A stretch of 64,000 nucleotides of DNA from Pseudoflavonifractor capillosus (GTDB lineage Bacteria > Bacillota > Clostridia > Oscillospirales > Oscillospiraceae). The stretch's first letter is position 1. Each line of letters starts with the position of its first letter. The position numbers were made by a program, and so were the translations under genes. Shown here piece by piece: positions 44,756 to 52,958 of this stretch. The notes below the pieces were generated by a model that searched no databases, was not told the DNA's origin, and worked only from the letters and a program-made list of their open reading frames with translations. The stretch is from contig NZ_JACJJE010000001.1 of the NCBI RefSeq assembly GCF_016899775.1, positions 62,001-126,000 of the forward strand, given 5' to 3'.

Positions 44756-45343
44756 ATGATTTATCAAATCAGCGCGGGCCAGGGACCCTCTGAGTGCGAG
44801 CTTGGCGTCGCGAAGCTGCTCGCCTATCTCCAGTCCAACTTTGATGTATCTGTATTGGATACATCTCCAGGGTGGCGCGGAGGCACCTATCGGTCTGTGC
44901 GGCTCTATACTGAGGCGGATCTGTCTGATTTCATTGGTTCGGTCCGGTGGACCTGCCGCAGCCCTTATCGGCCGGAGCACAGGAGGAAAAACTGGTTCAT
45001 TGACTTTAGTGTCTGCACAGTTGCCAAAGTGGAGAAGTTCGATTCCAGTCAAATTGCCTTTGACACTTTTCGAAGCAGCGGAAAGGGTGGGCAGAACGTC
45101 AATAAGGTCGAGTCTGGTGTCCGTGCAATCTACCTGCCAACGGGCCAGGCTGTGGTGTGTACTGAGGAGCGGAGTCAATATGCTAATAAGCGAAAGGCCC
45201 TTGCCCGACTTCAAACGGTCATTTGTGCGGAGAACTGCAATAAAAAGGCGGAGGAAAAGAATATCAATTGGCGCTATCATAGTCAGCTCGAGCGTGGGAA
45301 TGCACATAAATGTTTTACCGGCATAGAGTTTATACCAACTTGA
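44756..45343 (+). CDS. prfH: peptide chain release factor homologue PrfH
   Basis: 195 aa, matching the short PrfH class: it has the release-factor domain with SSGKGGQNVNKVESGVRAIYLPTG (GGQ motif intact) but no codon-recognition domain. RBS GAGGTGAAG, 8 nt after rtcB. Known role of the family: releases the nascent peptide from ribosomes damaged in the decoding centre, so that RtcB can religate the 16S rRNA. Last gene of the operon. Confidence 0.9.
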   Translation: MIYQISAGQGPSECELGVAKLLAYLQSNFDVSVLDTSPGWRGGTYRSVRLYTEADLSDFIGSVRWTCRSPYRPEHRRKNWFIDFSVCTVAKVEKFDSSQIAFDTFRSSGKGGQNVNKVESGVRAIYLPTGQAVVCTEERSQYANKRKALARLQTVICAENCNKKAEEKNINWRYHSQLERGNAHKCFTGIEFIPT

Positions 45344-45368
45344 GCCATGTACCACAGGTTGCCTTTTT

Positions 45369-45408
45369 TCCTATTTTGTCGTAAAATGACTTATAAATTC
45401 AAATAGGA
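45369..45408 (+). promoter_or_regulatory. inverted repeat upstream of the patatin operon
   Basis: TCCTATTT / AAATAGGA arms, perfect 8 bp, 24 nt apart, in the AT-rich gap 45344-45560. The gap otherwise shows no gene and no textbook promoter. Candidate operator for the patatin-dynamin operon. Confidence 0.4.
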
Positions 45409-45560
45409 TATTTTCGTTCAAGGGAAGCTATTACAAGGCGATCCAAATTTGCGCTTCCCAGAGCAAATAACCCAGAATATATGAACAGTGGAGTGTCGAT
45501 ACTTCCCGGATTTTTTACTATCCTTCACTTCGAACAGATTAAGAACTGAGGAGAGTCAAT

Positions 45561-46586
45561 ATGCCTTCGTTTGAAAATAGAAAACAAGATGTTGGCCTGG
45601 TCTTATCAGGTGGCGGTGGCAAAGGTGCCTATGAAATAGGTGTCTGGAAAGCCCTAGATGAGTATGGTGTAACTCCTAATATTGGCGCTATTTCTGGGAC
45701 ATCTGTTGGCGCATTAAATTCTGCTCTTTTTGCTCAACGAGATTTAGAACTCGCCCTTAATGTGTGGAGTACGATTTCCCCCGAAGCTGTCATGACTCTA
45801 AATAACTTGCAAGCAACTCAAAAACTGTCATCGGCTATATCAGACCTCTTAACCGGAACGCGGTTTTATGGCTTAGCACAATCGCTTTATCAGTGGATTA
45901 CCAAGCGGTTTGCAGATCAAGGAGTGTTGAGCAAAAAAGGGTTGTCGTCACTTATTGACGAATCAATTGACCCTAATCGTCTTTGCAAGTTTCCTGGGCC
46001 AATCTTTGTAGCAGCATTTAAGATTTCATCCCAGTCTGTAAGATACTTCGACTTAAAAGAAAATGGAACTCTCGAAGGAATAAAAGAACGACTTTTGGCT
46101 AGTGCAAGCATCCCTGTCATTTTTGGAAAAACCTATATTGATGGAGAACTATACTGGGATGGCGGAATTCCTGGAATTGGGGATAATACGCCGGTAAGGC
46201 CTCTGTATGATATCGGGTATCGGAACCTCATTGTTATTCATCTAACTCGCGAAATGCCCGTAGACCGCAAGGTATTTCCCAATTGCAGTATTATTGAAAT
46301 TATGCCACAACAAGATCTTGGCGGTTTAATTTCAGGCACTATGAACTTTCGATGCGAAAGCGCATTGGAGAATATCAATAGAGGATATAATGATGCTATA
46401 AGAGTACTTGAACCTCTCTTCAAAACGGGGCAGGCTTTGAACCGAATCCAATCTGCTTTCGAAAGAATAAACCAAGAACAGATAACATTTGCGGAACAAA
46501 ACCAACTTCTGGAAGCAAAAATTGCGAACACCGGCAAAGATATAGACTCACTACTTGGAAATCTTAACAATGGGGGAAAACTCTGA
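45561..46586 (+). CDS. patatin-like phospholipase
   Basis: 341 aa. Oxyanion motif SGGGGKGAY (16-24), nucleophile elbow GTSVG (Ser48), catalytic Asp200 in DGGIPG: the complete Ser-Asp dyad. Patatin-like lipases cut membrane phospholipids; in several anti-phage systems such a lipase is the killing effector. C-terminal coiled coil (after residue 290) may contact the GTPase encoded next, whose start overlaps this stop region. No signal peptide, so it acts from the cytoplasm on the inner membrane face. Confidence 0.9.
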   Translation: MPSFENRKQDVGLVLSGGGGKGAYEIGVWKALDEYGVTPNIGAISGTSVGALNSALFAQRDLELALNVWSTISPEAVMTLNNLQATQKLSSAISDLLTGTRFYGLAQSLYQWITKRFADQGVLSKKGLSSLIDESIDPNRLCKFPGPIFVAAFKISSQSVRYFDLKENGTLEGIKERLLASASIPVIFGKTYIDGELYWDGGIPGIGDNTPVRPLYDIGYRNLIVIHLTREMPVDRKVFPNCSIIEIMPQQDLGGLISGTMNFRCESALENINRGYNDAIRVLEPLFKTGQALNRIQSAFERINQEQITFAEQNQLLEAKIANTGKDIDSLLGNLNNGGKL

Positions 46587-48625
46587 TGATTCTACAAGTG
46601 CCATATTATGACTACGATCTCAAGGTTTCAAAAAGTGATAAGGACGCGATTGAAGAACTTGTTGTTGCCAGTTTGGCGCAATTTAGAGGTCAAAAGAAAG
46701 AATTAGAAGAACTGACACTTGAATGTGTCTCTAATATATCTAATAGTTCTTCGATCTCATCAGAGTTATCGGAGCAAGGTTCGGTGAAGCGTTTCTTTGG
46801 TAATATCACTGGAAAAAATCGTAAACTTCGTGAGGCACTTTACCGTAGTACTGCCAATACACAATATGCTCAGCAACAGATTTTGGTGAAGCTGATTGAG
46901 CAAAACGCCACAGTTATGGATTTTCTTACGGCCATACATAAAGAAAATCATACCATCACGCTGGAAATCAAGCAGGGGCAGTTGGATACAAATAATCGTT
47001 TGCGACAGATGTGTCTTCATCTTATTGAGCACCGCGACGCAATTGTGCATCTCAATGAACAGAGTGAGCGCCTATCAAGTGAACTCGACCATGTACTATT
47101 TGTCTGTCCCAACTGCAAAGCGTACGTTACCCGAACTGCACGAATCTGTCACCAATGCGGCCATATCCTCAAAGGTGATGAGCATTCTCTATCGACCGCA
47201 GAAGGTAGAGCTTGCTTTTTGGCAGACTTAACTGAGTTATCCAATTCCGTTAAGGAGACACAGTCTATGAAAAATGTTGTTTCTCCCAGCAAATTAGACT
47301 GGTATCAAAGAAAAATCCGGCAAATTCGCTGTTACGTTGACAAAGTAGATTTTCCTGAAGAAATACGGAGAAGCATTCTCAGCAAATGCACGAGATTCGA
47401 ACACAATCTCGAAAAGCAACATATTGAAGTAGCAATTGCCGGTACTGTAAAAGCAGGTAAATCTTCACTCATCAACGCTCTTTTAGATATGGAGTTTGCT
47501 ACCGTGGACGCGACTCCAGAGACTTCGGTCCTCGCTAAATACCGTACTACCAGTGATGAAAACTATTTGAAGGTGCGTTTTTATTCAGAAAAAATGTGGC
47601 AAAAGGTGTGGAGGGAGGCTCAGCGGTCGTCCATTTATATCGAAGAGTACCAAGCACTAAGTGCTGACAGTGAGCGTTTCAAGTGGGTAGGGCAAACCGA
47701 GTACTGCAAATTCGGGATAGAAATTCCTGAATTGCAGGAAGAACTGAGCAAGTTTACTTCCTCAAAGTCACCCGCTCACTTTTTCGTTCGTGAGGTTGAG
47801 GTCGGAATTCACAGCGATCTTTTCCCCAATGATGTGTATCTTGTTGACACCCCCGGCCTCGATGATGTGGTTGAAACCCGTTCCAAAGTCACAAAGGAGT
47901 ATCTTGACAAAGCCGATGCTGTCCTTGCTTGTATCAAGGAAAAAGATATTCATGAAGCATCAGAAACCAAGTTTGTGAGTCGTGTAATGGCAAATCGGAG
48001 TGAATGGGAATCTCTGTTCGTAATCGCAACACAGAAAGACTTGGATAAGCCATCTGACTACAAGAAAAATCGGGATTATTTTGTAGATAAAGTTCTCGAT
48101 CCACTATTTAATCCAAATAGCGGGGAATCTATTTTTGCAAAACGAAGATACCGGCCAGAACAACAATTCTTTGGAATTTCCTCTCAACTTTATTCTCACT
48201 CTCTTGCCTATGAACAAGGTGAATTGCAGGGGGAGGATCTCCGAAAATACATTACTATGCTTTCTGACGCTGGTTTTGTCGATATTTTTAATTTTAATTT
48301 GTCCAGTATCGTTGAGCAGCTTGATGAAATCAAAGAGTATAGCGGTATCCCTCGCCTAAAAGATTGCTTGGAAAAGCGTCTTTTCAAGAGCACGCGACGC
48401 ATCCTTTATGCAAGGATGAGCGAATCTTTTCAGGATTTTCTGAAGCAAATCCACGATATCGTTGAAGATAGAACAGAAGTATACAATGAAAGGCTTAAGT
48501 TGCTTGCAACTAAGGAATCCGAATTAAATGAACGGCGGCAGGCACTGGCCGATGTTGAGGAACTAACTATGAAGATCCAAGAATATATGGATAAGGTTCG
48601 GGGCGAAGTTGGGGGTGTCAAGTAA
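46586..48625 (+). CDS. zinc-ribbon dynamin-like GTPase
   Basis: 679 aa, ATG behind GGGGGAA. An N-terminal helical region is followed by a four-Cys zinc ribbon (CPNC at 174-177, CHQC at 188-191), then a GTPase domain: GTVKAGKS (286-293), TPETS (G2), DTPG (about 421-424), G4-like TQKD. C-terminal coiled coil. Domain order (ribbon before GTPase) differs from the three GTPases at 26.9-33.9 kb, so it is only distantly related. Overlaps the last gene of the operon by one base. Confidence 0.85.
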   Translation: MILQVPYYDYDLKVSKSDKDAIEELVVASLAQFRGQKKELEELTLECVSNISNSSSISSELSEQGSVKRFFGNITGKNRKLREALYRSTANTQYAQQQILVKLIEQNATVMDFLTAIHKENHTITLEIKQGQLDTNNRLRQMCLHLIEHRDAIVHLNEQSERLSSELDHVLFVCPNCKAYVTRTARICHQCGHILKGDEHSLSTAEGRACFLADLTELSNSVKETQSMKNVVSPSKLDWYQRKIRQIRCYVDKVDFPEEIRRSILSKCTRFEHNLEKQHIEVAIAGTVKAGKSSLINALLDMEFATVDATPETSVLAKYRTTSDENYLKVRFYSEKMWQKVWREAQRSSIYIEEYQALSADSERFKWVGQTEYCKFGIEIPELQEELSKFTSSKSPAHFFVREVEVGIHSDLFPNDVYLVDTPGLDDVVETRSKVTKEYLDKADAVLACIKEKDIHEASETKFVSRVMANRSEWESLFVIATQKDLDKPSDYKKNRDYFVDKVLDPLFNPNSGESIFAKRRYRPEQQFFGISSQLYSHSLAYEQGELQGEDLRKYITMLSDAGFVDIFNFNLSSIVEQLDEIKEYSGIPRLKDCLEKRLFKSTRRILYARMSESFQDFLKQIHDIVEDRTEVYNERLKLLATKESELNERRQALADVEELTMKIQEYMDKVRGEVGGVK

Positions 48626-49386
48626 TGGGCATTTTCAAGAGCCTGGGCAGAGCGCTCTCGAATGGAGCTAAGAAGATTGGTAATGCTTTAGGACGCGGAG
48701 TAGAGAAGATAGGACAAGTTGTCCATTCAAGAACAATTGAAAACGCAGGATTTAACCTACAAAGTGCCTGCAACTTTGGATATACATCATATAATAACAG
48801 TTCCTCTGTTTCACGAACTGTTGATGTTCATAAGGAACTTAACGCTGTTATCCAGAGCATCCAGCCCAGCGCTGCAACCAGCGAAGCAGAGCTGATCAAA
48901 ATACTCACTACGGAAACGGGAGAAATACTAGACAACTTCATGGAGCTTACACCTTGCCCAGAATTAAGCAGGTTAAAAGAAAGCTATCTTTCTGATATTC
49001 AGAATCGACTGTCTGGTCAAGTTATGAAGCTGATCCAACCGAGACTTTCTTTGGACGATAAAGAATGCTTAAAAGTTTTAGAGATTTACGATGATACCGA
49101 GAGGAAACAAAAAGCCGAAGATTTCAAAGCGAAAGTCCTCTCTGAAGCTGAAAGCAAATTCAAATCACTTTGCTCCCAGATCAAGAGAGAATACTGTGAA
49201 AAAGCATTGAGTATCGCTGATGGAGTCCTAGCAAACGTCAAAAATGAGATCAAAAAGCAAAAAGAACTTCTTCAGCAGCTAACATTAGAGGTGACTGATG
49301 AAAAAGCTATTGATCTTGAACGTGAGAATGCCCTGATCATTTCAGAAAAACTTTCTATATTAAACACGATTGCTTTTGACTCTTAA
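48625..49386 (+). CDS. amphipathic-helix protein of the patatin operon, 253 aa
   Basis: The N-terminus MGIFKSLGRALSNGAKKIG continues as an amphipathic helix of about 35 residues with regular basic and hydrophobic faces, suited to membrane binding. The rest is helical with a C-terminal coiled coil. Overlaps the GTPase stop by one base. Its own stop lies inside the 300-bp direct repeat. Probably the membrane-recruiting subunit (inference); no family recognised. Confidence 0.7.
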   Translation: MGIFKSLGRALSNGAKKIGNALGRGVEKIGQVVHSRTIENAGFNLQSACNFGYTSYNNSSSVSRTVDVHKELNAVIQSIQPSAATSEAELIKILTTETGEILDNFMELTPCPELSRLKESYLSDIQNRLSGQVMKLIQPRLSLDDKECLKVLEIYDDTERKQKAEDFKAKVLSEAESKFKSLCSQIKREYCEKALSIADGVLANVKNEIKKQKELLQQLTLEVTDEKAIDLERENALIISEKLSILNTIAFDS

Positions 49387-49677
49387 CGTACTGCCCCCAA
49401 AGTATTGCCAGACAATTGGCGATACTTTGGGGGCAATCATATTCATTGTAGGTACTGCCAATACGGCAGTAGAGCCTCTTCTGCGCTCTTTAGGCGCCGG
49501 CTCAGCGAAGTATCCATCTGTAGCAGCTTCGCATTTTCTTTGATGATTTGATCATCCGGGGTGCCAAGGCTGATAAAGCCACCTCCGAGAGAAGGCAAAA
49601 GCATGAATTTCTTCGGAGCCGATTGGCCCGGGAATTGGACGGCCATGTTCTGACCATCAATTTCAGTTACTTCACCC
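49374..49677 (+). repeat. about 300-bp direct repeat, copy 2
   Basis: Counterpart of 37417-37720, including the terminator and the C-terminal codons of the reverse gene. This copy continues into the intact gene. Confidence 0.8.
49392..49435 (+). terminator. bidirectional intrinsic terminator, copy 2
   Basis: TGCCCCCAAAGTATTGCCA / TGGCGATACTTTGGGGGCA stem followed by ATCATATTC; terminates the patatin operon and the converging reverse gene. Confidence 0.85.
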
Positions 49678-50570
49678 TGGCCGAAGCTTTTGTGAGAAAC
49701 TGTATCCCCAATATGAAGATGATCCAGAACCAGCTGCCGGATTTTTTCAACCTTTTCATAATCGTCCCGGGCCTGGTCATAGGCACCCTTCAACTGTTCA
49801 GCTTTCTCAATGCGTTCACGGTATAGTTTCTTTTCCGCAGAGTTGGGATGCGAATAGGAAATACCGTCATAGAGATGGTAGACCTGTGATGAGTAAATCA
49901 TGTCAAAAGCCAGCAGGTGAAGATTGGGATCATCATACAGATCCTTCTCCTCGTTTTCATAGCGGCTTGCATTTGTGGCCATGAGCGCAGGGCTCTGACG
50001 CATTGCCTCAACAAGCTCATCGCACATCCGGTAATAGATGTCCAGTTTGAAATTCGCGCCGGCACCCCAGTCTTCAAGGAACTCCACACAGTCGGCGAAC
50101 TCGTGGGCCTCGGTGGACTTGAATAGGTAGTTGGACTCTGGATCATGGAAGAACAGATACGACATCACAGACCGCTGATCATTGGTGTAGCGCCAGCTTC
50201 CTGGAGCATATTTCTCCTTCAGCTCCTCGCTCTTTGCGATGAAGGCAGATACCTTCTGCTGCCGAATCGTCAAGTCGCCATCGTCGTCAGCGAAAAGATC
50301 ACGGAACATTGTGCGGACGGTCTCCGGTTCCTCGCGGGCATAGGCGATAAGAGCATAGAAGGGCTGCTGAAATTGGCTGTCGATCAGATTGGAAGTTATG
50401 CGCCATGCTTCTGTAAGCATTCCAGCCAGGTCAGGCGCATCCAGGTTAAAGATATCCTGATACTGCTTCACGATCTCCCATTTATAGTTTTCATTGAGCT
50501 CAGGATTGTTGATGTACTCGAATTTATCTATGTAATGAGCAAACAGCTGCTGTAAGCGAGAAGCATTCAT
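49443..50570 (-). CDS. uncharacterised protein with C-terminal PcrA-like tudor domain, 375 aa
   Basis: ATG at 50570 behind GGAG on the reverse strand. N-terminal 280 residues are helical and unassigned; the C-terminal part GDTVSHKSFGQGEVTEIDGQNMAVQFPG...KKFMLPSLGG resembles the tudor/SH3-like tail of PcrA/UvrD helicases, which binds RNA polymerase. No helicase motif is present. A truncated copy of its 3' end sits at 37.5 kb. It seems to mark a landing site next to both dynamin cassettes. Confidence 0.65.
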   Translation of the reverse strand: MNASRLQQLFAHYIDKFEYINNPELNENYKWEIVKQYQDIFNLDAPDLAGMLTEAWRITSNLIDSQFQQPFYALIAYAREEPETVRTMFRDLFADDDGDLTIRQQKVSAFIAKSEELKEKYAPGSWRYTNDQRSVMSYLFFHDPESNYLFKSTEAHEFADCVEFLEDWGAGANFKLDIYYRMCDELVEAMRQSPALMATNASRYENEEKDLYDDPNLHLLAFDMIYSSQVYHLYDGISYSHPNSAEKKLYRERIEKAEQLKGAYDQARDDYEKVEKIRQLVLDHLHIGDTVSHKSFGQGEVTEIDGQNMAVQFPGQSAPKKFMLLPSLGGGFISLGTPDDQIIKENAKLLQMDTSLSRRLKSAEEALLPYWQYLQ

Positions 50571-50656
50571 CACATCTCCACCATTCAGTAAAAGGTAAGG
50601 CTATTATAGAATGAATTGCGCTTCTTGAAAAGGGGGGATCGAACTTAAAGACGAAA

Positions 50657-50691
50657 AGTGCCTGCACCGCCAATGCAGCGGCGCAGGCACT
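50657..50691 (-). terminator. intrinsic terminator of the reverse XRE gene
   Basis: GAGTGCCTGCGCCGC / GCGGTGCAGGCACT-type stem, read on the reverse strand, followed by TTTTCG. Lies 9 nt after the XRE stop. Confidence 0.75.
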
Positions 50692-50699
50692 CGTCTTGA

Positions 50700-50954
50700 T
50701 TAACCGTCACTACTTCTCTCTAAACCGCTGAAAAAGTCATCGTATTCGCATCCGTAAATTTGCCTGAGTTCAATCAAGACACTGGCACGAATATTCAACT
50801 GCCCAGCTTCGTATTTCGCATACGTGGTCCGACCGATGTCACACCCTCGTCGTTGTAGCTCTGCACACAATTTCTCCTGGGAGATATTGTGATCGAGACG
50901 TAGCCGTTTGAGATTGTCGCCCATGTTCCTGTCGCGCCTAATTTTCTGCTCCAT
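50700..50954 (-). CDS. small XRE-family regulator, 84 aa
   Basis: HTH segment NLKRLRLDHNISQEKLCAELQRRGCDIGRTTYAKYEAGQLNIRASVLIELRQIY covers most of the protein. ATG at 50954 is preferred for its GGGCGGG context; an earlier ATG would add six residues. Divergent from the GPR-like gene; a 9-bp inverted repeat in the shared gap is a plausible operator. Confidence 0.8.
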   Translation of the reverse strand: MEQKIRRDRNMGDNLKRLRLDHNISQEKLCAELQRRGCDIGRTTYAKYEAGQLNIRASVLIELRQIYGCEYDDFFSGLERSSDG

Positions 50955-50972
50955 CTTCCCGCCCCATATCAT

Positions 50973-51050
50973 ACTTGACCAGCATTGGTTGCAATCGAGA
51001 TAAGTTTATGATATGCTGACGAAAAATATTGTCCGCGATATTGGTCAAGT
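50973..51050 (+). promoter_or_regulatory. paired operator-like inverted repeat
   Basis: ACTTGACCA at 50973-50981 and its exact complement TGGTCAAGT at 51042-51050, 60 nt apart, between the divergent XRE and GPR-like genes. Could be two half-operators allowing looping by the XRE protein. Confidence 0.45.
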
Positions 51051-51102
51051 TTGAGCTCTGCGCATATAAACTGCCTTATTGCGAGCGGAAGGAGGATGCA
51101 GG

Positions 51103-51969
51103 ATGTTTCAGCAACCTGGAGACGATGGAGTCAAAGTGGAGGAGCGGACAATACATGGTATTCCTGTAACAGCGGTCGAAATAAAGACAGAGGATGGCGC
51201 CGAGAGCTTAGACAGGGCTGTTGGAAAGTACATAACAATTCAGACTGGTTTGCTTAGCTCAGAAACATTAGATTTGAAGGCTCTCGGTGAATGTGTATCT
51301 GAGGTTTTGGCGGAAGTACTATCAAGATATAAAGGCAACACGCTTTGTATTTGCGGTTTAGGGAATAGGGAGTTGGTGGCCGATTCACTTGGCCCTGATG
51401 TGATCAGGAATCTCTCGCTGAAGGTCTTTTCAGGGGTGGCTTCCCTGAATGGCCTCTTTAAGTCCGTCTGCTCATTTGTGCCAGGCACAGCTTGGACGAA
51501 TAATTTGGATACTGAGCTCATGGTGAAAGGGATATTAAAAGAGGCAAATGCGAACTGCTTGCTCCTGATCGACTCTCTCGTAACCCGGAATCCTGAGCGA
51601 CTGTGTCAATCTATCCAGGTTTCAACCGCAGGTGGAATGAATCCCTTTTTTGCAGGAAGGTCGATCGATTGGTCCTCACTGGGCGTGCCTGTTATCTCGA
51701 TAGGAGTTCCTCTTGCAATCACGGCGGGTACCTTTATTCAAAGTGGAGTTCTCACGGGAGAAACCTTCACAACGCTCAACGCTCATCATGCAGTAGCTGC
51801 GTCGAGCTTCATCATCTCTTATGCGATCCTTCGTACATGCTGGCCTGACCTCACTACGCAAAATTGCATCGATTTCATACGGTTTAACCGAGATGTGATC
51901 CCCTATCCGGACAGGAATTTTGATGAAGATGATACCGGAGACAATGCTGTGCCCGATGAGACAACCTGA
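51103..51969 (+). CDS. GPR-like (spore protease family A25) protein
   Basis: 288 aa, ATG behind AAGGAGG. LVADSLGPDVI, FVPGTAWTNNLDTELMVKGI, CLLLIDSLVTRNPERLCQSIQVSTAGGMNPFFAGRSIDWSSLGVPVISIGVPLAI follow the GPR germination-protease core (TADALGP..., PGV.G.TG.ET..I, IDAL..R...RL..TIQI.D.GI.PGSG, LG.PVI.IGVPT) in order, but several consensus positions differ (DSL for DAL, TAGG for TGI, NPFF for PGSG). GPR degrades small acid-soluble spore proteins. A mobile-element copy is odd and may have a new substrate. Confidence 0.8.
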   Translation: MFQQPGDDGVKVEERTIHGIPVTAVEIKTEDGAESLDRAVGKYITIQTGLLSSETLDLKALGECVSEVLAEVLSRYKGNTLCICGLGNRELVADSLGPDVIRNLSLKVFSGVASLNGLFKSVCSFVPGTAWTNNLDTELMVKGILKEANANCLLLIDSLVTRNPERLCQSIQVSTAGGMNPFFAGRSIDWSSLGVPVISIGVPLAITAGTFIQSGVLTGETFTTLNAHHAVAASSFIISYAILRTCWPDLTTQNCIDFIRFNRDVIPYPDRNFDEDDTGDNAVPDETT

Positions 51970-52063
51970 CTCAAGTTTCGATGCGGCTTCACGATTTCGG
52001 AGTAGCAAAATAAACGTTTCCTAAAAGTGTATCAATCTCTGTTGTAAATCCTCACCTCCGAAC

Positions 52064-52077
52064 GTATTCCTGAATAC
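52064..52077 (+). other. GTATTC-CT-GAATAC palindrome before the recombinase
   Basis: Perfect 6-bp arms, 43 nt upstream of the recombinase start. May be a recombination or operator site; not verifiable from sequence alone. Confidence 0.3.
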
Positions 52078-52119
52078 CAAAGAAAACGAAGGTTTATTCT
52101 AATACCGAGGAGAGGTTGT

Positions 52120-52791
52120 ATGAGATATGGGTATTGCCGGATCTCCCGGCCTAAGCAGAGTATTGAGAGACAAATCCGAAACATCAAGGCCCAGTACCCG
52201 GATGCTGTCATCGTCCAAGAGGTCTTCACTAGGACGAGGATGGATCGGAGAGAATGGCAGAAGTTAATGAAGCGTGTGAAGGCCGGCGACACGATCATCT
52301 TTGACAGCGTCTCCAGAATGAGTGGAAACGCAGATGATGGCTTCGCAGCCTATGAGGATCTCTTTAACAGAGGCGTCAATCTGGTCTTTCTGAAGGAGCC
52401 GCACATCAATACGGACACCTATAAGAAGGCTTTGGAGAATAATGTGCAGCTCACTGGCAGCAATGTGGATTACATCCTCGAAGGGGTCAACCGCTATCTC
52501 ATGGAACTGGCCAAGGAGCAGATCCGTCTTGCATTCGAGCAGTCTGAAAAAGAAGTCGAAGATCTTCATCAACGTACCAGAGAGGGAATCGAGACGGCCA
52601 GACTGAACGGGAAGCAGATTGGACGGAAAAAAGACACCAAGATCACCACGAAGAAGAGCCTCGCAGCCAAAGAAATCATCATGAAGCACTCCAAGGATTT
52701 TAATGGAACTCTCAAAGACGTGGATGTCATGCAGCTGGCTGGGCTATCAAGAAACACCTATTATAAATATAAGCGAGAATTGAAAGCATAG
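52120..52791 (+). CDS. serine recombinase/resolvase
   Basis: 223 aa, ATG behind GAGGAGAGG. N-terminal catalytic domain YGYCRISRPKQSIERQ (Ser9 nucleophile), DRREWQKLM and IFDSVSRMSGNADDG, then a long helix and a C-terminal HTH (VMQLAGLSRNTYYKYKREL). Length fits a resolvase/invertase rather than a large serine integrase. It could resolve element multimers, matching the ParM/ParR maintenance system. Confidence 0.9.
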   Translation: MRYGYCRISRPKQSIERQIRNIKAQYPDAVIVQEVFTRTRMDRREWQKLMKRVKAGDTIIFDSVSRMSGNADDGFAAYEDLFNRGVNLVFLKEPHINTDTYKKALENNVQLTGSNVDYILEGVNRYLMELAKEQIRLAFEQSEKEVEDLHQRTREGIETARLNGKQIGRKKDTKITTKKSLAAKEIIMKHSKDFNGTLKDVDVMQLAGLSRNTYYKYKRELKA

Positions 52792-52808
52792 AGGTATCAA
52801 TATACCTC
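52791..52808 (+). terminator. small hairpin after the recombinase
   Basis: GAGGTAT/ATACCTC stem with a 4-nt loop directly at the stop; a TTTTTTT run follows only about 17 nt later, so termination may be inefficient. Confidence 0.4.
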
Positions 52809-52873
52809 ACCCAAAACTCTGAATTTTTTTGACGATGTTTCCGAAAATCTACATCGCAATCGACATTGTTCTC

Positions 52874-52902
52874 TTGAAATAAGCTTCTTCATTTGCTACA
52901 AT
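52874..52902 (+). promoter_or_regulatory. sigma-A type promoter of the AAA ATPase gene
   Basis: TTGAAA, 17-nt spacer, TACAAT; 57 nt upstream of the ATG at 52959. Confidence 0.7.
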
Positions 52903-52958
52903 AACAGCGGACTGAATATTTTTGCCGATTTCGGTAAAGATATAAAGAGGGGTGCGCT

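Noticed and set aside
45561-49386. CBASS interpretation of the patatin operon
   Set aside because: No CD-NTase (no G-S-x-D-x-D motif) or Cap2/Cap3-like gene lies within reach; only the effector class is shared.
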